A stretch of 64,000 nt of DNA, taken from contig CAZYBO010000006.1 of the NCBI GenBank assembly GCA_964645205.1, positions 70,913 to 134,912 of the forward strand. The letters run 5' to 3'. The position numbers and the translations under genes are program-made. Below, piece by piece: positions 25,212 through 34,465 of this stretch. Within the stretch, counting starts at the first letter, position 1; every line of letters starts with the position of its first letter. Origin of the DNA: CAZYBO01 sp964645205. GTDB taxonomy: Bacteria; Pseudomonadota; Alphaproteobacteria; Rickettsiales; SXRF01. The notes under the pieces were generated by a model. It searched no databases and was not told the origin of the DNA. It worked only from the letters and a program-made list of their open reading frames with translations.

Positions 25212-26464
25212 CCTACCAGCTTACCACGCTGAAAAACGGCCTGCGCGTGGCCAGCGAAACGCTTACCGGCGTGGAGAGCGTCGCTGTCATCGTAAGCGTC
25301 GGCGTGGGCGCGCGCTATGAGAGCGAAGAAGAAAACGGCATCTCGCACTTGCTGGAACACATGGCGTTCAAAGGCACGAAAACCCGCAGCGCGCGCGACA
25401 TCGCAGAGGCGTTCGACATGATCGGCGGCCAGCTCAACGCCTACACCTCGATGGAAATGACGGTGTATTACGCCAAGGTGCTGAAGCAGGATGTGGAAAT
25501 CGCGATGGATATACTCGGCGATATTTTACAAAACTCCATCTTCGACGAAGAAGAGCTGAAGCGTGAAAAAGGCGTGATCATTCAGGAAATCGCGATGCAC
25601 CACGATACGCCGGACGACCTCATCGTCGATTATTTCGACGAAACCGCGTTCCCAAATCAGCCGCTCGGACGCTCGATCCTAAGCACGGAAGCGCGCGTAT
25701 CCTCACATAGCCGCGACGATTTGATCCGCTATATGGATACGCATTACCGCACGCCGCGCATCGTGCTGTCGGCCGCAGGCAATATCGACCATGCGAAATT
25801 CGTTTCGCTGGCGGAACGTTATTTCAACCTCCCGGCGAGCGCCGCCCCCGCCCCCTGCCCCGTGGCCACCTATGCGGGCGGCGATACGCGCACCCCGCGC
25901 GACCTTGAGCAGCTTCACCTGATCTTGGGATTGCCTGCGGTGTCGTTCCACACGCCCGAATACCACACGCTGCAGGTCTATGCGAGCATACTGGGCGGCG
26001 GCATGTCGTCGCGCCTATTCCAGGAAGTGCGCGAAAAGCGCGGGCTGGCCTATACGGTGTATGCGATGGGCTCATCTTATGAGGATTGCGGCATCATGAG
26101 CATCTACGCCGCCACCTCGCCGGACAAGGGCGGCGAGCTTTCCGGCGTACTGTGCGAGCAGGTAGCCGGCATGGTGAAGATCACCGCACTGGAATTGCAA
26201 CGCGCGAAAAACCAGCTCAAGGCCGATATTTTAATGTCGCGCGAGAATCCCCAATCCATCGCGTCGTGGATCGGCCGTCATTTGCTGATGTTCGGGCACT
26301 ACCGGCAGGTCAATGAAATCATCGCAAAAATCGACGCCGTCACGCTCGAAGGCGTGCAGCAGCTCGCGGAGAAACTGGCGCAGGGAAAACTCACCGTCGC
26401 CGCGCTCGGCGATATAGGCGGCGTGCTGCCGTACGATTCGCTGGCAGCAAAGCTGGCGGCTTAA
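25208..26464 (+). CDS. M16 family zinc metallopeptidase (pitrilysin/processing peptidase-like)
   Basis: Insulinase-family protein of 418 aa related to mitochondrial processing peptidase beta. The inverted zinc motif HxxEH is present as HLLEHMAFKGT (about residues 46-50), and the third ligand is the distal Glu in EKGVIIQEIAMH. The C-terminal half carries the R/Y pair region REKRGLAYTVYAMGSSYED. It is therefore a likely active single-domain-pair peptidase, not an inactive partner. It overlaps thrC by four bases; thrC-M16 pairing is common in alphaproteobacteria. No signal peptide is seen, so a cytoplasmic role in peptide turnover is inferred. Confidence 0.93.
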   Translation: MTYQLTTLKNGLRVASETLTGVESVAVIVSVGVGARYESEEENGISHLLEHMAFKGTKTRSARDIAEAFDMIGGQLNAYTSMEMTVYYAKVLKQDVEIAMDILGDILQNSIFDEEELKREKGVIIQEIAMHHDTPDDLIVDYFDETAFPNQPLGRSILSTEARVSSHSRDDLIRYMDTHYRTPRIVLSAAGNIDHAKFVSLAERYFNLPASAAPAPCPVATYAGGDTRTPRDLEQLHLILGLPAVSFHTPEYHTLQVYASILGGGMSSRLFQEVREKRGLAYTVYAMGSSYEDCGIMSIYAATSPDKGGELSGVLCEQVAGMVKITALELQRAKNQLKADILMSRENPQSIASWIGRHLLMFGHYRQVNEIIAKIDAVTLEGVQQLAEKLAQGKLTVAALGDIGGVLPYDSLAAKLAA

Positions 26465-27717
26465 ATCCCATCCCCACCGCTGCCGGTGTCGTAATCTTCG
26501 CGTGCGGCTGCCAGCGCAGCGAGCGCGGCGACGATACCGAATGAACGGAAATTGCAATCGTTCACTTTTTTCCATTCGCCGCAGATGTCTTCCACCTCGT
26601 CGCACATGCCGGTAAATTCCATCCCGGCGGCGTTTAAATTATTGAACGCGTCGCGCTGGCCGTTCACGCGGTACATGCCGCCCACCGGCACGCCGTCGAT
26701 GAGATACACCATCGGTTCGGCGGGTTTGCCGTCCACCGTGTCGATAGTGGCGATGCCTTCCTGAATGATGACTTCGCTGACCTGCGCGCCTTCCTTGACG
26801 CTCTGCATTTTGTTGCGCGTTTTTTTATTCAGCTCCAACAGCTCGTCGCCCGAGCGGGCAATCATGATGCCCATACCGTACGTGCCGCTATCTGCCTTGA
26901 TGAATACATAGGGTTCGTCCTTGATGCCGTACTGCGCGTATTTTTCGCGCACGCGTGCAAGCACGGCGTCTACGCCCTTGGCCACGCAATTCATGCCGAC
27001 GCTTTCCTTGAAATCCACCTTGCCGCAGGAATGGAATTCCGCTGCAAGCACCCACGGGTCAAGAGAAAATTCGGCGCTAAACGCATTCACCAGCGCGCGG
27101 TACGCAGCGAAATGCACGCTTTTGCGGCGGCGGTACCAGCCCATGCCGGTGGACGGGATCATCGGCTGGCGCACATGGGTAAGGATGGGCGGCACACCGG
27201 ACGTCATATCGTTATTGAGCACGATCAAATCGGGCGTAAATCCATTTTCCAGCGAAAGCGTATCACCGCGCTTCACCAACGGATATTCCGTCAACGCCGC
27301 ACCTGAGCGCGACACCAGCTCGATCGGCTGACCGGGCTGCGCGGCGAGGCTGCCAAGTTGCACTTCTACGCCTGCCTGCGTAAACAGCGTAAGCAGCGAC
27401 GCGAGATTGTCGAGATAGGCAAGGTTGCGCGTATGGTTTTCAGGGATGATGAGTACGCGCTTCGCCGTGGGGTGGCTTTCGCCCAGATAGCGCCTGATAA
27501 ACCGCGTAGCGCGGAAAAGCCCTGCGGGAGAAAGATTGTTAAAACCCGCAGGAAACAGGTTGGTATCCACCGGCACAAGTCGGCTTCCGTTATGGCGCAA
27601 ATCCACCGAGCTGTAGAAATACGGCGCGGCCTGCGTGCGTTTCGCCGCCAGCCAGCGCTCAATCTCATCGCCACGCGTATCGTAGAGCGACTTCAGCGTC
27701 GCCAGTATATCCTGCAT
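26461..27717 (-). CDS. gshA: Glutamate-cysteine ligase, proteobacterial (ferroox-type) class
   Basis: Protein of 418 aa matching the glutamate-cysteine ligase class first defined in Acidithiobacillus-type proteobacteria, which is unrelated in sequence to E. coli GshA. It ligates glutamate and cysteine in the first step of glutathione synthesis. Conserved stretches are VDLRHNGSRLVPVDTNLFPAGFNN, NDMTSGVPPIL, GMGWYRRRKSVHFAAY and the ATP-grasp-like FIKADSGTYGMGIMI. The ATG at 27717 lies one base after the rsmE stop, so translation is probably coupled. Its 3' end overlaps the convergent M16 gene by four bases. Glutathione may regulate the Kef-type antiporters in this window. Confidence 0.92.
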   Translation of the reverse strand: MQDILATLKSLYDTRGDEIERWLAAKRTQAAPYFYSSVDLRHNGSRLVPVDTNLFPAGFNNLSPAGLFRATRFIRRYLGESHPTAKRVLIIPENHTRNLAYLDNLASLLTLFTQAGVEVQLGSLAAQPGQPIELVSRSGAALTEYPLVKRGDTLSLENGFTPDLIVLNNDMTSGVPPILTHVRQPMIPSTGMGWYRRRKSVHFAAYRALVNAFSAEFSLDPWVLAAEFHSCGKVDFKESVGMNCVAKGVDAVLARVREKYAQYGIKDEPYVFIKADSGTYGMGIMIARSGDELLELNKKTRNKMQSVKEGAQVSEVIIQEGIATIDTVDGKPAEPMVYLIDGVPVGGMYRVNGQRDAFNNLNAAGMEFTGMCDEVEDICGEWKKVNDCNFRSFGIVAALAALAAAREDYDTGSGGDGI

Positions 27718-27718
27718 A

Positions 27719-28480
27719 TTATTCCTTTGCTGCGAATGACGGGAGCTGTTCCCAGTCGCCGAGCGCCGCCTGCACGCAGGCCAGCGCCGCGATCGCGGCG
27801 GTATCGGCACGCAGGATGCGCGCGCCCATCGAAAACGGTTTTACGAACGGCGACATTTTGAGCATATAGTGCTCATCCGCGGAAAAGCCACCCTCCGGGC
27901 CTATCAGCACCGCATATTTTCCCTTAGGCAACCCGGAAAGCAGGGTTTTGATCGGCACGCCGCCGCCCGATTCATCGCCATACAGTAACGTGCGATCTTT
28001 CGGCCAGAAAGACAGCATCTCGCCTAAATCCTTGGAAGTGGCGATCTCGGGCACGTCATGGCGCTCGCACTGTTCGGCGGCTTCGATGACATTGGCGAGT
28101 AATTTTTCCTGATTGATGCTTTTGACCACTGCGTGGCGAGTGAACACCACCAGCAGTTTCGACACGCCAAGCTCAACCGCCTTTTCCGCCACCAACTCGG
28201 TTTTCGCTTTAATCGGCGCGAAGGCAAGCCAGAGATCGGGACACGGCGCATACGCAACGCGCCGCCTGACCAGCTCGACGGTGACCTGCTTCTTGCCGAT
28301 GGTCGCCACGCGCGCCAGCCATTCGCCGTCGCTGCCGTTGAACACCGCAATCATATCGCCGGTTTCCGCGCGCATGACATGTGCGGCATAGTGCGCCTGC
28401 CCGCCTTCGAGCGTGAGCATTCCGCCCTCCGCGTAAGGTTCGGGCACAAAGAGCCGGATTTTGGGTTTCGCTTGCGTCAT
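27719..28480 (-). CDS. rsmE: 16S rRNA (uracil(1498)-N(3))-methyltransferase
   Basis: SPOUT-class RNA methyltransferase of 253 aa, usual length. It methylates U1498 of 16S rRNA using SAM. The N-terminal PUA-like domain begins RLFVPEPYAEGGML and contains HYAAHVMRAETGD. The C-terminal trefoil knot has VLIGPEGGFSADE and ARILRADTAAIAALA, the SAM-binding signatures. It is followed directly by gshA and is divergent from ubiA with 44 bases between. Confidence 0.95.
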   Translation of the reverse strand: MTQAKPKIRLFVPEPYAEGGMLTLEGGQAHYAAHVMRAETGDMIAVFNGSDGEWLARVATIGKKQVTVELVRRRVAYAPCPDLWLAFAPIKAKTELVAEKAVELGVSKLLVVFTRHAVVKSINQEKLLANVIEAAEQCERHDVPEIATSKDLGEMLSFWPKDRTLLYGDESGGGVPIKTLLSGLPKGKYAVLIGPEGGFSADEHYMLKMSPFVKPFSMGARILRADTAAIAALACVQAALGDWEQLPSFAAKE

Positions 28481-28524
28481 GATGCGGCAAAAGCTAGAGG
28501 GTTGAAGAAGGAAAGTAAATATCT

Positions 28525-29364
28525 ATGCGCTACACGGCTTTTTTCCGCTTAATGCGCCTGCACCAGCCGGTGGGTATCTGGCTGCTGCTGTGGCCGTGCT
28601 GGTGGTCGGTGAGCATGGCGTCGGGCGGGTCGCCTCCGCTTTCGCTGCTCGCCCTGTTTGCCGCAGGCGCGGTATTCATGCGCTCGGCGGGTTGCATTAT
28701 CAACGACATCTGCGACCGCGAATTCGACCGGCAAGTGGAACGCACGCGCAACAGGCCGCTGGCCAGCGGAGAAGTGTCGGTAGCGCAGGCAATTATGCTT
28801 CTGGGTATTTTACTCGCACTTGCGCTGCTGGTAGCGATAGCGCTCGGACAAGCCGTCATGGTGTGGGCAATATTATCGCTTCCGCTGGTGGCGGCGTATC
28901 CGCTGATGAAACGCGTAAGCTGGTGGCCGCAACTTTTCCTTGGCCTCACTTTCAACTGGGGCGCGTTGATGGGCTGGGCTGCCGTTGGCGGCACCGTGCA
29001 GTGGCCTGCGTTCGCCCTGTATCTCGGCGGCATGTTCTGGACGCTGGGCTACGACACCATCTACGCGCATCAAGATATGATCGACGACGCGAAGATCGGC
29101 GTGAAATCCTCCGCGCTGCGTTTGGGCAACCACACCAAAACCGCCGTGACGATTTTCTACGCGCTGGCGGTTTTGTGCTGGGCGTTCGCAGGCTACGGCG
29201 CGGGGGCGGGTTTGTGGTTTTACGCCGCGCTGCTTTTCGTGCAATTCCACCTGTTCTGGCAGGTAATCCACGTGCGGCTTAACAGCCCGGATTCCTGCAA
29301 ATCCGTCTTTAAATCGAACATCTGGCTTGGCGCCATCCTGTTCGTTGGCACTTTAATATACTGA
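28525..29364 (+). CDS. ubiA: 4-hydroxybenzoate polyprenyltransferase
   Basis: Integral membrane prenyltransferase of 279 aa that attaches the polyprenyl chain to 4-hydroxybenzoate in ubiquinone synthesis. The first Asp-rich motif is IINDICDREFDRQVERTRNRPLASG and the second is YDTIYAHQDMIDDAKIGVKS. About eight membrane helices are visible. The N-terminal LMRLHQPVGIWLLLWPCWWS is a classic UbiA start. Together with UbiK at 6277 it places ubiquinone respiration in this organism. It is divergent from rsmE. Confidence 0.95.
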   Translation: MRYTAFFRLMRLHQPVGIWLLLWPCWWSVSMASGGSPPLSLLALFAAGAVFMRSAGCIINDICDREFDRQVERTRNRPLASGEVSVAQAIMLLGILLALALLVAIALGQAVMVWAILSLPLVAAYPLMKRVSWWPQLFLGLTFNWGALMGWAAVGGTVQWPAFALYLGGMFWTLGYDTIYAHQDMIDDAKIGVKSSALRLGNHTKTAVTIFYALAVLCWAFAGYGAGAGLWFYAALLFVQFHLFWQVIHVRLNSPDSCKSVFKSNIWLGAILFVGTLIY

Positions 29365-29499
29365 TAAATAATTCAATTCCTCCAATTCGAGGACGTTCCG
29401 CCAGCGGTAAGAATCCCGGCTTTTTAGATGGGATTTTAACAAATATTTACCTTTCTGTGAGAGAGTTAGTAGAGAACTCATAGGTTTGCGCGCGGGACT

Positions 29500-30912
29500 A
29501 TGCACGCCTGCCTACTGGATGTTGCAAAGGACAGGATGCTGCCACAGGACGAAACACCCTCACAGGAGCCACGCGCCGCCTCGATCGCCCGAAGCGACCT
29601 CGTGGGCATGCAGCCTGCGTCTACGCTCGCCGTGCCGCCGGAGATGCTGCGCTATCCGGGTTGCAATTTCTATCCCGACGATTTCATCAAGGCGCTGGAA
29701 CGCGCGATACAGACGGTGATCGACGAACATACGTCTGGTGCGCTACTGCTGGTATCGATCAGCAACCTGTCGATGATCATCAATGCCTACGGCCACGACA
29801 CGTCGGAAATCGTCATGCACGATTTGATCTCCATGATTCAGGCCATCTGCCCGGAAGGGGATACGGTACAACGCCTGCAACGCGACCAGATCGGCATCAT
29901 CCTCACCAACAGCTATCCCGAGGACAGCCAGACGGCTGCTGTCCGCATCAATAACATCATCCAGAATTTCGGCCGTGACAGCTTCGCCACCGCGTCGCTG
30001 CATTTGATCGGAGCGATCGGCACCGTAAGCGTCCCGCTGGAGAGCACCAACGCGCACGACGCGCTGGATAAGGCCTATGTCGCCGTCAACAGCATGCAAA
30101 GCGTGCCCATCCGCACCTATGAGATGACCCGCGCCGAGGCCGACCAGAGCCGTCAGCAAATGGGGCTTGCCAATTACCTGCTTAAAGCCTTCAAGGAAAA
30201 ACGCCTGCGGCTGGCCTACCAACCCGTCATCAACAGCAAAACCGGCAAGACCGCACACTATGAAGCGCTGCTGCGGCTGGTCAACCAGAGCGGCAAGATA
30301 AGCTCCGGCGGCGCGCTGATCCCGGTGGCGGAAAAAATGGGGCTGATCGACATCATCGATACGATGGTGATGGAAATGACGATTCAGGAATTGCGCAATT
30401 CGCCCAACGTGACGCTCGCCTTCAACGTCTCGAATCTCACCACGGAAAACGCCGTGTGGCTCGACCATATCGGCCAGCTCCTGCGCGAAACGCCGGAAAT
30501 CGCCTCGCGCCTGATCGTGGAGTTGACCGAAACCGCGATACACCGCGATTTGCGCCGCACCGCTTTTTTCGTCGCCTCGCTGCAATCGATGGGATGCCAG
30601 GTGGCGCTCGACGATTTCGGTTCCGGATACACGTCGTTCCGCCAGCTTAAAGCGCTGTCGGTGGACATGGTGAAAATCGACGGCATCTTTATCAAAGACC
30701 TCGCGCACAGCGCCGATAATTGCTTCTTCGTGAAAACGCTACTGGATTTCGCGCAGGGCTTCGGCCTGCAAACCATCGCCGAGTTTGTAGAAACCGGCGA
30801 GATCACCAAAATCCTGCTCGATATGGGCGTGGATTACATGCAAGGCTACTATTTCGGCAAGCCCGACAATCACCGCGCATGGCTCAACGAAGGCGAATAC
30901 GGCAGCGAATAG
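29500..30912 (+). CDS. Degenerate GGDEF plus intact EAL cyclic di-GMP phosphodiesterase
   Basis: Protein of 470 aa. Residues about 60-205 form a GGDEF-like domain in which the active-site motif is replaced by LQRDQIG, so cyclase activity is unlikely. The EAL domain (about 220-460) keeps all main metal and catalytic residues: YEALLRL, the Asn in AFNVSNLT, ELTETA, DDFGSGYTS, KIDGIFI and AEFVETGE. It therefore probably hydrolyses cyclic di-GMP to pGpG. No sensor domain or membrane helix is seen, so control may come through the GGDEF-like domain. An alternative ATG at 29536 has a better AAGGA ribosome site. The Tad-type genes next to it may be functionally linked through surface attachment. Confidence 0.88.
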   Translation: MHACLLDVAKDRMLPQDETPSQEPRAASIARSDLVGMQPASTLAVPPEMLRYPGCNFYPDDFIKALERAIQTVIDEHTSGALLLVSISNLSMIINAYGHDTSEIVMHDLISMIQAICPEGDTVQRLQRDQIGIILTNSYPEDSQTAAVRINNIIQNFGRDSFATASLHLIGAIGTVSVPLESTNAHDALDKAYVAVNSMQSVPIRTYEMTRAEADQSRQQMGLANYLLKAFKEKRLRLAYQPVINSKTGKTAHYEALLRLVNQSGKISSGGALIPVAEKMGLIDIIDTMVMEMTIQELRNSPNVTLAFNVSNLTTENAVWLDHIGQLLRETPEIASRLIVELTETAIHRDLRRTAFFVASLQSMGCQVALDDFGSGYTSFRQLKALSVDMVKIDGIFIKDLAHSADNCFFVKTLLDFAQGFGLQTIAEFVETGEITKILLDMGVDYMQGYYFGKPDNHRAWLNEGEYGSE

Positions 30913-30916
30913 CCGC

Positions 30917-31516
30917 CTACGGATTGCACAGGTCGGTAAGTGTGAACTGACGCGGCTTGTACACGGCAACTTTATATAATTTCTGCGCCTGAATCGCCGT
31001 AATGATCCTTCCCGCCGCCGCGCCGAGCATGGGGGAATAGTCCATATACACTTCCGCCACGATCAGGTTATGCCCCGGCGACACGCTATAGCCTCCAGGC
31101 AATAGCGCATCCTTGCCGCTATCGCCGATTTTACTCACATCTCCGCCCAAGGGTTTGTACTGCCATGTGATGCAGGCGCCGGTCGTACCGGTGCAGGGCG
31201 GCGGCGGCGAGGCCGTCGCGAATTCGATGGAGCTGAAAATCACGGTGCCGGTAAAACCGAACGGCTTCACGATCTGCGGAATAGCGGTGGCGAACGCATC
31301 GAGATCCCTCCTGCACACTTTTTCGGACTGTGTGAGGAAATCGGCCATCGCGGTGGCGGCCTTGTCGAGCTTGATATGGATGATCGCCAGGCGCGCGAAT
31401 TCCGTGGTGCCGACAAACACGATCAGGAGTATCGGCAGCATGAAGGCGAATTCAAGCAGCGCAACCCCTGCATTGTCGCGCGAAAAGCGGTGTCTGGAAA
31501 AGAGTCTGCGAAACAT
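30917..31516 (-). CDS. TadE/TadG-like pilus assembly protein
   Basis: Protein of 199 aa with the N-terminal TadE motif: a short basic stretch, then GVALLEFAFMLPILLIVFVGTTEFARL, where the Glu after the hydrophobic run start is typical of prepilin-like proteins. The rest is a periplasmic domain with several Cys residues (KVCRRDL, PPCTGTTGACITW, LCNP). TadE and TadF pseudopilins support assembly of the Flp/Tad pilus. It overlaps the second TadE-like gene by one base. No tad secretion ATPase, Flp pilin or secretin gene is in the window. Confidence 0.85.
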   Translation of the reverse strand: MFRRLFSRHRFSRDNAGVALLEFAFMLPILLIVFVGTTEFARLAIIHIKLDKAATAMADFLTQSEKVCRRDLDAFATAIPQIVKPFGFTGTVIFSSIEFATASPPPPCTGTTGACITWQYKPLGGDVSKIGDSGKDALLPGGYSVSPGHNLIVAEVYMDYSPMLGAAAGRIITAIQAQKLYKVAVYKPRQFTLTDLCNP

Positions 31517-32103
31517 TATATATCCGGCTCGTTGCGCACCGTCGATATGGCGCTGAGGTTGAGCTTGCCGTTTTCATCGCCGATGAAGCGCCCGATAAGC
31601 GGTGTGAATACGTACCACGGATAGGTCACCTTGTACAACACGATAGCCCCGCTCCTGCCCGCGCCGGAAGCGCCCTGATCCGCATCCCACGTGCCGTTGC
31701 CATTCACATCGGTAAAGCCTTCTCCAGCATCGTAAGACCCGTTGCGGTTGGTATCGTTAAAATCTTCCGGCTGCCCGACCTTGTCGAACGAATTATAGGA
31801 CAGTATCTCGATAGTGAGCTTGGTCGGGTCGAGATACCCGGCGGAAAGGTCGCTGACGCGGCCGCGTATGTAATCCTCGCGCGACAAACCGGTATAATAA
31901 CCGGTTTTACCGATGCGCGAGCCGACCGTGGTGGAACCCTCGAGCACCGACATGGCGAAGAAAATCAGCCCGAACTCGATAATCCCCATCATCAGCATGA
32001 AAAGGGCGAAGGAAACGAATGCGAATTCAATAAGCGTGGTACCTTGGTTGCACCGCCTGAAATGGCGCATCCGCGAACGCGATGTCGTTTTTACTTTGTC
32101 CAT
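31516..32103 (-). CDS. TadE-like protein with a calcium-binding-type loop insert
   Basis: TadE-family protein of 195 aa. The N-terminal segment NQGTTLIEFAFVSFALFMLMMGIIEFG is the pseudopilin-like membrane helix. Between residues about 115 and 145 there are two EF-hand/dockerin-like loops, DTNRNGSYDAGE and DVNGNGTWDAD, spaced as in calcium-binding D-x-N-x-N-G-x-x-D loops. This may make fold stability or assembly calcium-dependent. I chose the ATG at 32103; a longer upstream frame to 32142 is possible. It is cotranscribed with the next TadE gene (one-base overlap) and divergent from the TadG-like gene. Confidence 0.85.
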   Translation of the reverse strand: MDKVKTTSRSRMRHFRRCNQGTTLIEFAFVSFALFMLMMGIIEFGLIFFAMSVLEGSTTVGSRIGKTGYYTGLSREDYIRGRVSDLSAGYLDPTKLTIEILSYNSFDKVGQPEDFNDTNRNGSYDAGEGFTDVNGNGTWDADQGASGAGRSGAIVLYKVTYPWYVFTPLIGRFIGDENGKLNLSAISTVRNEPDI

Positions 32104-32280
32104 ACAGTCGTTTGCATTCCCTGCCGCCAGGCCGCGACACACCTGAAAAGGTTTAAGCCTTATTGGATTGTAACGTAATTTTCATAAAAAGATAAAGGCA
32201 ATAATGCACAATAGCTGTTAGAATCATAACTGTTATGCTATATCGGGGATAAAAGCTAACCAGAGGTTCGTAAAGCTATT

Positions 32281-33549
32281 ATGACGCGCAAAAAATCTAT
32301 ATTTTCCTGTAATGAAGGCGCCTCGATCGTCTTGGTGGGCTTAAGCCTCATGCTGCTGCTTCTGGTCACGGGCGTGGCAGTGGATATCGGCCGTATCTAC
32401 GCCGTGCAGGAAAAAGCGCAAAGCGCCGCCGATGCCGCGCTCCTCGGCGCCGTCGCAACGTTAAGCACCAACGTCCCCGATTACCAAACCGAAGTCCGCA
32501 GCCTCTTCGACGCGAATTACCCCGCCAGCTACATGGGCTCCACGATCCAGAATTTCACGGCGGTGAGTAGCCCAGACAACACGGTATTCGACGTAAGTTT
32601 CGATGTCGTGCTGCCCATGGCGATCATGCAGCTTTTCGGGGACACCGACAATACGATCCGTATCGCCGCGCAGGTGACGAAGCCGCCCTCCGAACTACCG
32701 CGCACCGAAGTAGCGCTGGTCGTCGATAATACCGGCTCCATGGCAGGCTCGAAAATCGCCGGGCTGAAAACGGCGGCGCACAAGATGATGGAGATATTGT
32801 TCGCGGGTAAACCCTCGCTTCCGAACCTGCACGTATCGTTCGTGCCCTACGATGTCGCCGTCAATATCGGGACTGCCCGCCGTGATTGGATCCAACCCGA
32901 TTTCCAGGCGGGATATGATGCGATGGTAGCTGGCGTGCCGTCAGGCGGATGGGTCGCCAATCGCAAGAACGATTACACACCCAACGCCTTCGTTGACGTC
33001 AGCGACGAGCCGCCCACCACGGCAACCGGCCTCTTCCGCATTCCGACCAGCAACCCCGTGCGGGGCTGCCCGGCCGATCTTCCCGTTAAAAACCTCGCTC
33101 CCATGAAGTTCGGTATGAACGTCAAAAGCGATATCGACGACGCAATCGACGCGATGGTCATTTCCGGCTGCACGCGTATCAATGTCGGCCTGATGTGGGG
33201 CTGGTTCACCCTCTCCCCCAAATGGCAGGGCGTGTGGGACGGTAGCATCCGCCCCGAACCCGCAGGCCCCGGCGTGGACAAGTTCATGGTATTGATGACC
33301 GACGGTGAAAACACCGTGTATGCCACGGATGATGCTACCGTCTCGGCGCTGTGCAGCGCGATCAAGGGACAGGGCATCAAGCTGTATACGATCGGGTTCG
33401 GTGCAGCGGGTCAGTTCGACGCTGTGGTACTCAGCAACTGCGCGAGTCCCAACAGCTACTTCCACGCACCGACTTCCGCGCAGCTAGAAACCGTGTTCAA
33501 GGCGATCAGCGACGACATCCTGATCCGGGCGATGCGCCTGAGCAAATAA
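32281..33549 (+). CDS. TadG-like protein with von Willebrand factor A domain
   Basis: Protein of 422 aa. The N-terminus carries the TadE/TadG helix SIVLVGLSLMLLLLVTGVAVDIGR followed by the Tad-like AVQEKAQSAADAALLGA. From about residue 142 there is a von Willebrand A domain whose metal site is EVALVVDNTGSMAGSK (DxxxS variant: D-N-T-G-S) with a later MTDGENT. The family is called TadG/pilus assembly protein. It is divergent from the two TadE genes with 177 bases between the starts, and converges on argB with seven bases between. A membrane-anchored adhesion role is inferred. Confidence 0.9.
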   Translation: MTRKKSIFSCNEGASIVLVGLSLMLLLLVTGVAVDIGRIYAVQEKAQSAADAALLGAVATLSTNVPDYQTEVRSLFDANYPASYMGSTIQNFTAVSSPDNTVFDVSFDVVLPMAIMQLFGDTDNTIRIAAQVTKPPSELPRTEVALVVDNTGSMAGSKIAGLKTAAHKMMEILFAGKPSLPNLHVSFVPYDVAVNIGTARRDWIQPDFQAGYDAMVAGVPSGGWVANRKNDYTPNAFVDVSDEPPTTATGLFRIPTSNPVRGCPADLPVKNLAPMKFGMNVKSDIDDAIDAMVISGCTRINVGLMWGWFTLSPKWQGVWDGSIRPEPAGPGVDKFMVLMTDGENTVYATDDATVSALCSAIKGQGIKLYTIGFGAAGQFDAVVLSNCASPNSYFHAPTSAQLETVFKAISDDILIRAMRLSK

Positions 33550-33556
33550 GCGGTCG

Positions 33557-34465
33557 CTAATCCCTGTGTATCATCGTACCTGCACCGTATTTGGTGAAGG
33601 TTTCCAGCAACAGCACGTGCGGCAGGCGTCCGTCTAAGATGTGGGCGGATTCGCAGTCGTTTTCCAGCGCGTGAATGCAGGTTTCGATCTTGGGGATCAT
33701 GCCGCCGGTGATGATCTTGTCCTTGCCCAGCTTGCGCGCTTCTTTGATCGACAGTTCGCTGATAAGTTCGCCGTCTTTATTCAGTACGCCCGGCACATCG
33801 GTCAGCACCATGAGTTTTGCTGCGGCAAGCGCACCGGCAAGCGCACCGGCGACCGTGTCGGCGTTGATGTTGAACGTCTCGCCGTTCGCCCCGATGCCAA
33901 TCGGCGCGATGACGGGGATGATGTTCGATTCCGCGAATTCCTGCAAGATGGTGGGATTGATGCGCACAGGTTCGCCGACGAAGCCGAGATCGAGAATTTT
34001 TTCGATGTTGGAATCCGTATCGCGTACCGTGCGGCGTAATTTACGCGCTTCGATGAGTTGGCCGTCCTTGCCGGAAATACCGATGGCCATGCCGCCCGCC
34101 GCGTTGATCTCAGACACGATCTGCTTGTTGATCGAACCGGACAATACCATCTCCACGATTTCCACCGCCGCCGCATCGGTCACGCGTAAGCCGTCGATGA
34201 ACGAGCTTTGGATTTTCAACCGCTCCAGCATTTTGCCGATCTGCGGCCCGCCGCCATGCACTACGATGGGATTGATGCCCACCTGTTTCAGCAGCACGAC
34301 ATCCTCGGCGAACTGGCGCGACAGCGTCGCGTCACCCATCGCGTGGCCACCGTATTTGATGACGAAGGTTTCGTCCGCGAACTGGCGCATATACGGCAGC
34401 GCCTCGGAAAGGGTAGCTACGGTTTTCAACCAGGTATCCGGCGTTTCGACTTTTCTTGTTTTCAT
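33557..34465 (-). CDS. argB: Acetylglutamate kinase
   Basis: Amino-acid kinase of 302 aa; phosphorylates N-acetyl-L-glutamate in arginine synthesis. Features are FVIKYGGHAMGD at the N-terminus, VHGGGPQIGKMLERL, the NADTVAGALAGALAA region and VPGVLNKDGELIS near the C-terminal half. The extended N-terminal helix (about residues 1-30) is typical of arginine-sensitive hexameric NAGKs, so feedback inhibition is likely. The start overlaps the engB stop by four bases; the engB-argB order is common in alphaproteobacteria. Confidence 0.96.
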   Translation of the reverse strand: MKTRKVETPDTWLKTVATLSEALPYMRQFADETFVIKYGGHAMGDATLSRQFAEDVVLLKQVGINPIVVHGGGPQIGKMLERLKIQSSFIDGLRVTDAAAVEIVEMVLSGSINKQIVSEINAAGGMAIGISGKDGQLIEARKLRRTVRDTDSNIEKILDLGFVGEPVRINPTILQEFAESNIIPVIAPIGIGANGETFNINADTVAGALAGALAAAKLMVLTDVPGVLNKDGELISELSIKEARKLGKDKIITGGMIPKIETCIHALENDCESAHILDGRLPHVLLLETFTKYGAGTMIHRD

